NCBI RefSeq assembly: GCF_003752415.1
Contig: NZ_RKHG01000001.1
Coordinates: 2,976,001 to 3,040,000, forward strand
Length of the DNA: 64,000 nucleotides
Source of the DNA: Luteococcus japonicus
GTDB lineage: Bacteria; Actinomycetota; Actinomycetes; Propionibacteriales; Propionibacteriaceae
Direction: 5' to 3'
Shown here: positions 57,099 to 64,000 of the stretch, piece by piece
Numbering within the stretch: the first letter of the stretch is position 1
Layout: each line of letters begins with the position of its first letter
The notes under the pieces: model-generated
Databases searched by the model: none
What the model was told of the DNA's origin: nothing
What the model saw: the letters and a program-made list of their open reading frames with translations, nothing else
Translations under genes and position numbers: made by a program

Positions 57099-58634
57099 TC
57101 AGGGACGTCGCCAGGTGAAACCGTCACGGGCCAGCATCTCGTCGGCGCTGGCTGGGCCCCAGGTGCCGGCCGCATATCCTTCCGGCTGCTCACCCGTCGA
57201 TGCCCAGAAGTCCAGCACCGGGTCCAGGATCTTCCATCCCAGTTCCACCTCCTCGTGCTGCGGGAAGAGCGGCGGGTCGCCCAGCAGGACGTCCAGGATG
57301 AGGCGCTCGTAGGCCTCCGGTGAGCTTTCGGTGAAGGAGCCGCCGTAGCCGAAGTCCATGCTCACCTCGCGGATCTCCATCGCGGTGCCGGGCACCTTGG
57401 CCCCGAAACGCATGGTGACGCCCTCGTCGGGCTGGATCCGCATCACCAGGGCATTGGTCCCCATCTCCTGGGTGTCGGTGTCCGCGAAGGGCAGGTGCGG
57501 GGCCCGCTTGAAGTTCAGCGCGATCTCCGTCACCCGTCGGGGCATCCGCTTGGCGGTGCGCAGGTAGAAGGGAACGCCCGCCCAACGTCGGTTGTCTACG
57601 TCGACTCGGATCGCGGCATAGGTCTCGGTCATCGAGCCCGGCTCGATGCCCTCCTCCTCCAGATAGCCCCTGACCTTCTCTCCGCCCTGCCAGCCGCCCA
57701 GGTACTGCCCACGGGCAGTGTGGGCCGCAAGGTCGGCCGGGGTGGAGGCAGCCGCCAGCACCTTGCGCTTCTCCGCCCGCAGCTCGTCGGCCTCGAAGTT
57801 GTTGGGCTCCTCCATCGCGGTCAATGCCATCAACTGCAGCAGGTGGTTCTGGATGACGTCGCGGGCAGCGCCGATGCCGTCGTAGTAGCCCGCGCGGCCG
57901 CCGATACCGATGTCCTCGGCCATGGTGATCTGCACGTGGCTGACGTAGTTGTTGTTCCAGATCGGCTCGAACATCTGGTTGGCGAAACGCACCGCCAGCA
58001 TGTTCTGCACCGTCTCCTTGCCCAGGTAGTGGTCGATCCGGAAGACCGACTCGGGTGGGAAGACGCTGCCCACGACCCGGTTCAGCTCCTGCGCGCTCTC
58101 CAGGTCATGGCCGAAGGGCTTCTCGATGATCACCCTGCTCCACCGGGCACCGCCCTGGTCGGCCAGACCGAGCCGACGCAGCTTGCCCACGACACCGTCG
58201 AAGTGGCCCGGCGGGATGGACAGGTAGAAGGCATTGTTGCCCGCCGTGCCCTGGCTCTCCTCCAGGTCACGCAGGGTCTCGCGCAAGGCCTGGAAGCCCT
58301 CGTCGTCGCTGAAGTTGCCACTGACGAACCGGATGCCGCGGCGAAGCTGCGTCCACACCTCCTCCTTGAAGGGGGTGCGGGCATTCTTCTTGACGCTCTC
58401 CAGCACCACCGACGCGAAGGCCTCGTCGTCCCAGTCGCGACGGGCATAGCCCACCAGCGCGAAGCCGGGCGGCAGAAGCCCACGATTGGCCAGGTCATAG
58501 ACGGCGGGCAGCAGCTTCTTGCCGGCCAGGTCACCGGTCACGCCGAAGATCACCAGGGCGCAGGGGCCCGCGATGCGGGGGAGCCTGCGATCCCGGGGAT
58601 CCCTCAGCGGATTGCTGCGGTGGTCGTCGTTCAC
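57099..58634 (-). CDS. zwf: Glucose-6-phosphate 1-dehydrogenase
   Basis: A 511-residue NADP-dependent enzyme, first step of the oxidative pentose phosphate pathway. 'VIFGVTGDLAGKKLLPA' binds NADP, 'IIEKPFGHD' and 'FRIDHYLGKETVQN' hold the substrate Lys and catalytic His, and 'MAEDIGIGGRAGYYDGIGAARDVIQNHLLQ' is the dimer core. GTG 58634 lies six bases after AAGGAG. Downstream opcA and pgl complete the pathway to 6-phosphogluconate. Confidence 0.96.
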   Translation of the reverse strand: MNDDHRSNPLRDPRDRRLPRIAGPCALVIFGVTGDLAGKKLLPAVYDLANRGLLPPGFALVGYARRDWDDEAFASVVLESVKKNARTPFKEEVWTQLRRGIRFVSGNFSDDEGFQALRETLRDLEESQGTAGNNAFYLSIPPGHFDGVVGKLRRLGLADQGGARWSRVIIEKPFGHDLESAQELNRVVGSVFPPESVFRIDHYLGKETVQNMLAVRFANQMFEPIWNNNYVSHVQITMAEDIGIGGRAGYYDGIGAARDVIQNHLLQLMALTAMEEPNNFEADELRAEKRKVLAAASTPADLAAHTARGQYLGGWQGGEKVRGYLEEEGIEPGSMTETYAAIRVDVDNRRWAGVPFYLRTAKRMPRRVTEIALNFKRAPHLPFADTDTQEMGTNALVMRIQPDEGVTMRFGAKVPGTAMEIREVSMDFGYGGSFTESSPEAYERLILDVLLGDPPLFPQHEEVELGWKILDPVLDFWASTGEQPEGYAAGTWGPASADEMLARDGFTWRRP

Positions 58635-58658
58635 GAACGCTCCTTGGGTGGGGGACGG

Positions 58659-59771
58659 TCAGGGCTGCGGTTCCTGCAGCACCGAACCTACGCTACTGAC
58701 CAGTTCCTCCCAGGAGGCATTGAACTTCGAGACGCCCTCGTCCTCCAGTTGGGCCACGACGTCGTCGAGGTCGATGCCCACCTCCTGCAGCTGCCCCATC
58801 ACGCCGATCGCGTCGTCGATGTTGTCGGTGATCGTGTCGCCGGTGACCTGGCCGTGGTCCGCGACGGCATCCATCGTCTTCTCGGGCATGGTGTTGACGC
58901 ATCCGTCGGCCACCAGCTGCGTGACGTACATCGTGTCGTCGTAGTCGGGGTTCTTCACGCCCGTCGACGCCCACAACGGACGCTGCGGGTGGGCACCGCG
59001 GTTCCTGAGGGTGGCCCAGCGCTCGCCGGTCATCACCTCCAGCCAGGCCGCGTAGGCGATCCGGGCATTGGCCACTGCCGCGCGCCCGCGCAGGACCAAG
59101 GCCTCGTCCGTGCCGATGGCCTCCAGTTGCTTGTCCACCTCGGCATCCACCCGGGAGACGAAGAAGCTGGCCACGGAGTGGATCTCGTCGATCTCCCGCC
59201 CGGCGGCCAGGGCATCCTCCAGGCCGCCCAGCCAGGCGTCGAGCACCTCGCGGTAGCGCTCGATGGAGAAGATCAGGGTGACATTGACGCTGATCCCCTC
59301 GGCGATGGTGCGCCGGATGGCCTCCAGCCCCGGCTTCGTGGCGGGGATCTTGACCAGGACATTGGGCCTGTCCACCGTGGTGAAGAGCTCCTTGGCCTGC
59401 GCGACGGTGCCCTCGGCGTCCATGGCCAATCCTGGCTCCACCTCGATGGAGACACGGCCGTCGACCCCGTCGGTCTCCGCGTTGATGCCCGCGAACAGGT
59501 CACAGGCGTCACGGACGTCGGTGCTGGTCAGGTGCCTGATCACCTCGTCGACGGCGGTCACGCCGGCGGCCTCGAGCTCGGCGACCTGCCCGGCATAGGA
59601 CTCGCCGTGGGACAGGGCGGCGGCGAAGATCGTGGGATTGGTGGTGACGCCGGTGACGGACTTCTGCTCGATGAGTTCGGCGAGGTCCCCACTGGTCAGG
59701 CGCTCCCGGGACAGGTCGTCCAGCCAGATGGACACGCCCTGGTCTGCAAGGGCCTTGAGACGGTCGTTCAC
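58659..59771 (-). CDS. tal: Transaldolase
   Basis: A 370-residue TIM-barrel enzyme of the non-oxidative pentose phosphate pathway. '[16 protein letters not shown]' and '[12 protein letters not shown]' open it, the Schiff-base Lys141 is in '[10 protein letters not shown]', and '[11 protein letters not shown]' and '[11 protein letters not shown]' follow; this is the longer actinobacterial type. GTG 59771 has AGGAGG upstream. The transketolase gene that usually comes just before tal in actinobacteria is not here; ctaB is divergent instead. Confidence 0.95.
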   Translation of the reverse strand: MNDRLKALADQGVSIWLDDLSRERLTSGDLAELIEQKSVTGVTTNPTIFAAALSHGESYAGQVAELEAAGVTAVDEVIRHLTSTDVRDACDLFAGINAETDGVDGRVSIEVEPGLAMDAEGTVAQAKELFTTVDRPNVLVKIPATKPGLEAIRRTIAEGISVNVTLIFSIERYREVLDAWLGGLEDALAAGREIDEIHSVASFFVSRVDAEVDKQLEAIGTDEALVLRGRAAVANARIAYAAWLEVMTGERWATLRNRGAHPQRPLWASTGVKNPDYDDTMYVTQLVADGCVNTMPEKTMDAVADHGQVTGDTITDNIDDAIGVMGQLQEVGIDLDDVVAQLEDEGVSKFNASWEELVSSVGSVLQEPQP

Positions 59772-59902
59772 TGCTACCTCCTGGGCTGGATGCGTTTCCA
59801 GCACCAACGCTAGCCAGTGGTGGACGCCGCGCCCAGCGCTTGGCGGGTGTTGCCCGGAACCGGGCCCCGGCACACGGAATCGGTTTTGTTGGTCCGAGTG
59901 CG

Positions 59903-59908
59903 TAGAAT
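59903..59908 (+). promoter_or_regulatory. -10 box (TAGAAT) of ctaB
   Basis: TAGAAT in the tal-ctaB divergent region, 74 bases before the ctaB GTG. Confidence 0.4.
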
Positions 59909-59982
59909 CGCTCCAGTTACCCCGGCAGACCGGGGTCGAGGGCAGCATGGCGACGGCCGCGCCCAGGGGAGGGAATAGCCAC

Positions 59983-60975
59983 GTGACCACGCACAGCACT
60001 GTCAGGAATGCCGCGACCGCCGTTCGTGACGGCGCCGCCGGCCGGGCAGTCGATGCCGTTGCGGATCCCGAGCTCCACCTCGGCCGGGCCAACACCGCCG
60101 ACGTCGTGAAGGCCTATGTCGCCCTCACCAAGCCCCGCATCATCGAACTGCTGCTGACCACCACGCTTCCGGTGATGTTCCTCGCCGCGAAGGGCCTGCC
60201 GCCACTGGGCGTCGCCACCTGGACGATGCTCGGCGGCATGCTGAGCGCCGGCAGCGCCAATGCCTTCAACTGCATCCTCGATGCGGACATCGACGAGAAG
60301 ATGCGCCGCACCCGGCGCCGTCCGATGCCGCGCCACCAGGTGCCCGCCCGCAATGCCTGGATCTTCGCCGTGGCCCTGGCCGTCGTCTCCACCCTGATGC
60401 TGGGCCTGGGTGCCAACTGGCTGTCCGCCGGCCTGGCGCTGGCGGCGAACGCCTTCTACGTCTTCGTCTACACGATGTGGCTGAAGCGCTCCACCAGCCA
60501 GAACATCGTCTGGGGTGGCATCGCCGGCTGCTTCCCGCCCCTGATCGGCTGGACCGCCATCACCGGACGGGTGGACTGGACGCCGCTGATCCTCTTCCTG
60601 GTGGTCTTCTTCTGGACCCCGCCGCACACCTGGGCGCTGGCCTTCCGCTACCGCGAGGACTATGCCGCCGCCGAGGTGCCCATGCTTCCCGTCGTGATGG
60701 ACGCCGTGGGTGTCTGCCGTCGGATCCTGGCCTACTCGGTGGCCACCGTCGCCACCACCCTGGCCCTGTGGCCCGTGGCGCACACCGGCTGGCTCTACCC
60801 GCTGGTTGCCATCGTCTCCGGCGCCGTCTTCCTCTGGGAGGCCGTGCAGCTGCTGCTGCGCGCCAAGGCCGGCAAGCGTGACGCCGAGCTGAAGGCGATG
60901 CGCCTGTTCCACTGGTCCAACAGCTACCTGGCCATCCTCTTCCTCGCCATCGCCATTGATCCGCTCGTCTTCTGA
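59983..60975 (+). CDS. ctaB: Protohaem IX farnesyltransferase (haem O synthase)
   Basis: A 330-residue UbiA-family membrane enzyme that farnesylates haem b to haem O for cytochrome oxidase. The Asp-rich motif '[21 protein letters not shown]' and the second motif region '[28 protein letters not shown]' are diagnostic, with about nine helices. GTG 59983 has GGGGAGGGAA seven bases upstream and is preferred over ATG 59947. A cytoplasmic tail of about 40 residues precedes the first helix. Confidence 0.94.
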   Translation: MTTHSTVRNAATAVRDGAAGRAVDAVADPELHLGRANTADVVKAYVALTKPRIIELLLTTTLPVMFLAAKGLPPLGVATWTMLGGMLSAGSANAFNCILDADIDEKMRRTRRRPMPRHQVPARNAWIFAVALAVVSTLMLGLGANWLSAGLALAANAFYVFVYTMWLKRSTSQNIVWGGIAGCFPPLIGWTAITGRVDWTPLILFLVVFFWTPPHTWALAFRYREDYAAAEVPMLPVVMDAVGVCRRILAYSVATVATTLALWPVAHTGWLYPLVAIVSGAVFLWEAVQLLLRAKAGKRDAELKAMRLFHWSNSYLAILFLAIAIDPLVF

Positions 60976-60985
60976 TCCCTGCCGC

Positions 60986-60991
60986 TAGATT
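60986..60991 (+). promoter_or_regulatory. -10 box (TAGATT) for leaderless SDR gene
   Basis: TAGATT ends seven bases before ATG 60999; TTG 60990 in the same frame overlaps the box and cannot be the start of this transcript. Confidence 0.55.
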
Positions 60992-60998
60992 GGGGCGC

Positions 60999-61745
60999 AT
61001 GAGTGCTGTCCTGATCACCGGAGTGGGCCGTCGACGCGGGATCGGGGCGGCGATTGCTCGACGTCTCGCCGATGACGGCTGGAGCCTGGCCCTGGGCTAC
61101 CACGCCGACTATGACCAGCGCGTCATGCACGAGCCCTCCGACGTGGAGCTGCTGGCCGACGAACTGCGTGCCACCGGCAGCACCGTCACGCTGGTGCCGG
61201 GGGACCTGTCAGACCCTGCGGTCCCCGCCACTGTCGTGGAGCAGGCACACAGACAGCTGGGAGTCTTGGACGCGCTGGTGATGAGCCACTGCGAGAGCGT
61301 CGACTCCGACTACTTCAGCACCACCGTGGACAGCTTCGACCGGCACTATGCGGTGAACGTGCGCGCCCCGTGGCTGCTCACCCGCGCCTTCGCGGAGAAG
61401 GCGGGGCCGGACGGGGGAGTGGTGCTGGCGCTGACCAGCGACCACGTCGCCTTCAACCTGCCCTATGGCGTCACCAAGGGCGCGCTGGACCGGCTGGTGA
61501 TCGCCGGGGCCACCGAACTGGCCGATCGCCAGATCCGGTGCAATGTGATCAACCCGGGCCCGATCGACACCGGCTGGATGGACGACGAGACCCGCGCGAC
61601 GCTGGGCGGCATGACCCCGGGCGGGAAGCTGGGCGGCCCGGAGACCACCGCCAACCTGGTGGCCTGGCTGCTCTCGGAGCAGGGGAGCTGGATCAATGGC
61701 CAGCGCCTGTTCAGCGACGGGGGCTTCAACCCCACCCGGGTCTGA
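60999..61745 (+). CDS. Short-chain dehydrogenase/reductase
   Basis: A 248-residue Rossmann-fold oxidoreductase. The nucleotide loop is 'TGVGRRRGIGAAIA' (7-20), Asn120 is in 'YAVNVRAPW', Ser147 in 'LALTSDHV', and Tyr156 and Lys160 form YxxxK in 'PYGVTKGAL'. 'INPGPIDTGWMDDE' is the usual substrate-side text. The loop after strand 2 ('YHADYDQRVMHEPSDVE') is long and acidic, so NAD or NADP preference cannot be read safely. The substrate is unknown. It lies between ctaB and the convergent ctaA. Confidence 0.85.
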   Translation: MSAVLITGVGRRRGIGAAIARRLADDGWSLALGYHADYDQRVMHEPSDVELLADELRATGSTVTLVPGDLSDPAVPATVVEQAHRQLGVLDALVMSHCESVDSDYFSTTVDSFDRHYAVNVRAPWLLTRAFAEKAGPDGGVVLALTSDHVAFNLPYGVTKGALDRLVIAGATELADRQIRCNVINPGPIDTGWMDDETRATLGGMTPGGKLGGPETTANLVAWLLSEQGSWINGQRLFSDGGFNPTRV

Positions 61746-61759
61746 CCGGACGGAGGGCC

Positions 61760-62665
61760 TCAGGCGGGCAGGCCGCGACGGGTGCCGTAGTACAGCCAGC
61801 TGACGGCGGTGGTCACCAGGCCGATGCCGATCATGTGGCAGATCACCAGGCCCATCGGCAGTCCGTTGAAGTACTGGGCGTAGCCGATGGCACCCTGCAG
61901 CAGTTCGGCGGCCAGCAGCCAGAGCACCATCGAGCGCAGTCGCAGGTTGCCAGTGCGGATCGCGATGACGAGCAGGGCGATGGTGAGGGCAACGACCGCC
62001 CAGATGGTCCAGGCGTGGGCCTTGGCGACGGTCTCGATCTCCAGGTTGTTGCGAGCCGCGCCATGGTCACCGGAGTTGGGGCCGGCGCCGGTGACGACGG
62101 TTCCCAGCCACAGGCCGAACATCAGCAGCCAGAAGAGCACGGTCACCAGCGTGCGGTGCAGGGGAGCCACCGTCACGGGCTCGCCGTCGCCGCTCCACTG
62201 AACGAGGCGCACACACCAGGCGATCAGCATCACCGAGAGCAACAGGTGCAGCGCCACCACCCACGGGTTCAGGTGGGTGAGTACCGTGATGCCGCCGATC
62301 ACACCTTGCAAGGGGATGCCGGCGAAGATCAACCACGCCATCATCCGCTCCCGCTGCGGGGCACCCGAACGGATGGCGGTGACCACGGTGGCGATGGCGA
62401 TGGCCAGCAGCACGAAGGTGAGCGTGCGGTTGCCGAACTCTACATAGGAGTGCCAGCCCAGCGCGGGGTGGGCGGTGTAGGACTCGTCGCTGCACTTGGG
62501 CCAGGTGTCGCAGCCCAGGCCGGAGCCGGTTAGCCGCACCACGGCGCCGGTGACGATGATTCCGCAGTTGGCCACCAGGTTGGCGATGGTCCAGCCGCGC
62601 AGGGCGCGTCGGGTGCCGAACAGGCCGCCCATCTCAGCGGCAGGAGAGCTTGTCACGACGTCCAT
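61760..62665 (-). CDS. ctaA: Haem A synthase CtaA
   Basis: A 301-residue membrane protein with eight helices in two related four-helix halves. It oxidises the methyl group of haem O to give haem A. His ligands are seen in 'HSYVEFGNRTLTF', 'LTHLNPWVVALHLLLS', 'VAKAHAWTIWAVV' and 'VICHMIGIG'. The Cys pair in 'GCDTWPKCSDE' of the first outer loop matches Gram-positive CtaA. ATG 62665 overlaps the end of the ABC permease gene by 13 bases. It works after CtaB, whose gene lies 0.8 kb away. Confidence 0.93.
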   Translation of the reverse strand: MDVVTSSPAAEMGGLFGTRRALRGWTIANLVANCGIIVTGAVVRLTGSGLGCDTWPKCSDESYTAHPALGWHSYVEFGNRTLTFVLLAIAIATVVTAIRSGAPQRERMMAWLIFAGIPLQGVIGGITVLTHLNPWVVALHLLLSVMLIAWCVRLVQWSGDGEPVTVAPLHRTLVTVLFWLLMFGLWLGTVVTGAGPNSGDHGAARNNLEIETVAKAHAWTIWAVVALTIALLVIAIRTGNLRLRSMVLWLLAAELLQGAIGYAQYFNGLPMGLVICHMIGIGLVTTAVSWLYYGTRRGLPA

Positions 62666-63438
62666 CGGAAGGCCTTTCGGGCAATGAGGTGGGCCACGAC
62701 GGCCCACACGATCAGGACCAGCAGTGAGGTCCAGGTGACGCCACCGGAGGTCCAGTGGCGCAGGATCTCGCCCAGTGCACCCGTCGGGGTGCCGGCGATG
62801 AGGGGCTGCAGGCGAGTGGGGAAGGAGCTGACCGGCCACATGATGCCCCCGGCCATCAGCCCCACCAGGTAGATGATGTTGGCGAAGGCCAGCGTGGCCT
62901 CGGCGCGCAGAAGGCCGGCCATTGCCAGCGCCAGGTTGGCGAAGACGAACATGGCCAGGGGTACGCCCAGCAGCATCACGGGCCACTGCAGCGCAGACGG
63001 CTCGATCCGCCAGCCCAGCAGCTGCCCGACGGCACCGAGCAGCAGGAACTGCCCGGTGGCGATGATGGTGATGCCCACCGCCTTGCCGGCCAGCAGGCCG
63101 CCGTGGCCCAGCGGCGTGGCGGACAGTCGTTCCAGGACGCCGTATCGCCGTTCGAAGGCCGTCGCGATGGCCAGTGACGTGAAGCAGGAGCTCCACACGG
63201 CCAACGCCAGCACATTGGGGGCGACGTGGTTCTCCGTGATGCCGTAGCGGCCGTCGGCGAAGTGCCCGAAGAAGAGCAGTCCCAGCGGGATCAGCAGGGC
63301 GATCATCAGCTGTTCGCCATTGCGCAGGATCAGCTTCGCCTCGGTCAGGGCGTGGTTGCGGATCATCGCCCCGCGATTGGCCGGCGCGGCATCCGGGGCG
63401 AAGTCCAGCGGCGTGTCCAGTGGCTTGTCGACGATCAT
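62653..63438 (-). CDS. ABC-2 type transporter permease
   Basis: A 261-residue membrane protein with six helices of the ABC-2 exporter type. 'ERRYGVLERLSATPLGHGGLLAGKAVG' is the cytoplasmic coupling helix found in drug and antibiotic exporters, and 'AGGIMWPVSSFPTRLQPLIAGTPTGALGEILRHW' the conserved outer segment. It pairs with the ATPase upstream (overlap ATGA) and with ctaA downstream; the same trio is found in mycobacteria near the suf operon. The cargo is unknown. Confidence 0.9.
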   Translation of the reverse strand: MIVDKPLDTPLDFAPDAAPANRGAMIRNHALTEAKLILRNGEQLMIALLIPLGLLFFGHFADGRYGITENHVAPNVLALAVWSSCFTSLAIATAFERRYGVLERLSATPLGHGGLLAGKAVGITIIATGQFLLLGAVGQLLGWRIEPSALQWPVMLLGVPLAMFVFANLALAMAGLLRAEATLAFANIIYLVGLMAGGIMWPVSSFPTRLQPLIAGTPTGALGEILRHWTSGGVTWTSLLVLIVWAVVAHLIARKAFRWTS

Positions 63439-64000
63439 CGACGTCCTCCTCGTCGGGAGTGGCCGCCGACGCGGGCGGTGGTGTTGAGCAGGAAGACGTC
63501 CTCCAGGGGCGCCTCACGGGTCAGTTCTTGTACGGTGCCGCTGACCACGACGCGGCCCTGGTCCACCATCCAGACGTGGTCCGCCAGCCGTTCCGCCTCG
63601 TCCATCGCGTGGGTGGTGAGGAGCACGGCGACGCCGTCGTCGCGCAGCTTGCGGATCACCTGCCAGGTGTGACGGCGCACGTGCGGGTCCATGCCGGCCG
63701 TCGGCTCGTCGAGGAAGACCAACTCCGGGCGTCCGACCAGGGCTCCGGCAAGATTGACGCTCTGCTGCTGGCCGCCGGACAGCCGACGGTAGGGGGTCCG
63801 GGCGAAGTCGGTGATGCCCAGCAGGTCCATCAGCTCGTCGACGTCCTGCGGATTGGCGTACAGACCGGCCAGGTAGTGCAGCAGCTCCTCGGCGCGGATG
63901 CCGCTCCAGGCGCCGGTGGACTGCGGCATCAGCCCGATCCGGTTGGATGCTTCGGGGCTTCCCGCGGCGTGCCCGAGCACCCGGATGCTGCCGGCGTCCG
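63435..64000 (-). CDS. ABC transporter ATP-binding protein, N-terminus cut off by window edge
   Basis: About 188 residues from the C-terminal side of an ABC ATPase. The Q-loop 'IGLMPQSTGAW', signature 'LSGGQQQSVNLAGAL', Walker B 'LVFLDEPTAGMDP' and switch His in 'LLTTHAMDEAE' are present; Walker A lies outside the window. It drives the ABC-2 permease encoded directly downstream, with which its stop overlaps. Confidence 0.9.
   Translation of the reverse strand, partial: DAGSIRVLGHAAGSPEASNRIGLMPQSTGAWSGIRAEELLHYLAGLYANPQDVDELMDLLGITDFARTPYRRLSGGQQQSVNLAGALVGRPELVFLDEPTAGMDPHVRRHTWQVIRKLRDDGVAVLLTTHAMDEAERLADHVWMVDQGRVVVSGTVQELTREAPLEDVFLLNTTARVGGHSRRGGRR

Overview
The window is a chromosomal core region of a GC-rich actinobacterium. 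SepF, Wag31/DivIVA, WhiA, RbpA, OpcA, PdtaR and a mycothiol-type maleylpyruvate isomerase fold protein are all present, ftsA is absent next to ftsZ, and codon third positions are almost all G or C. The style of the proteins (class F sortase, ABC-ctaA pair, uvr/glycolysis layout) suggests Propionibacteriales, probably Propionibacteriaceae. That placement is an inference from reading, not from a search. No phage, transposase, integron or CRISPR was seen. No stretch of more than 300 bases lacks a gene, except the decayed HEAT-repeat gene at 901-1882.

Layout. 2-406: tail of dinB. 504-893: a DUF3040 membrane protein. 901-1882 (-): a HEAT-repeat gene broken by three frameshifts, with a perfect dyad in front of it. 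1938-6431 (-): tgpA-like transglutaminase, DUF58 protein and MoxR ATPase in one operon. 6692-22508 (+): the division and cell wall cluster mraZ, rsmH, ftsL-like, ftsI, murE, murF, mraY, murD, ftsW, murG, murC, ftsQ, ftsZ. Most of its genes overlap at stop/start codons, and it ends in a strong hairpin terminator. 22563-25059 (+): pgeF, sepF, wag31. 25256-27101 (+): DksA/TraR zinc finger protein, lspA, rluD. 27220-32736: pyk, tRNA-Leu(CAA), pdtaR, a thioesterase (-) and polA. 32757-39642: sortase (-), rpsA, a proline iminopeptidase, coaE, an SH3 protein with a damaged start, and uvrB. 39705-40837 (-): a TerC-family exporter behind a yybP-ykoY manganese riboswitch. 40879-48273: an MBL hydrolase and a maleylpyruvate isomerase-like protein (-), uvrA, two tandem Rieske lipoproteins (-), and uvrC. 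48273-51221 (+): rapZ, yvcK, whiA. 51425-55351 (+): gap, pgk, tpiA, secG, rbpA. 55424-59771 (-): tal, zwf, opcA, pgl, the pentose phosphate operon. 59983-64000: ctaB, an SDR oxidoreductase, ctaA (-), and a two-gene ABC exporter (-) that runs off the end.

How the genes work together. The largest block makes lipid II from UDP-MurNAc peptides (MurC/D/E/F, MraY, MurG) and delivers it to the FtsW-FtsI septal synthase on the FtsZ-SepF-Wag31 scaffold. The excision repair set UvrA/B/C plus PolA and DinB lies in one window. The lower glycolytic genes gap-pgk-tpiA-pyk, the oxidative pentose phosphate genes and the haem A genes ctaA/ctaB supply central metabolism and respiration.

The most notable general signal is promoter architecture. 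Twelve genes that head a transcription unit have a TANNNT -10 box ending exactly 6 or 7 bases before the start codon, with no room for a ribosome binding site. This implies leaderless mRNAs. I did not find a clearly new multi-gene system. The best candidates for follow-up are the riboswitch with a complementary switching strand, the MraZ box array, the inverted-repeat element between mraZ and rsmH, the decayed HEAT gene with its dyad, and the duplicated Rieske lipoproteins.
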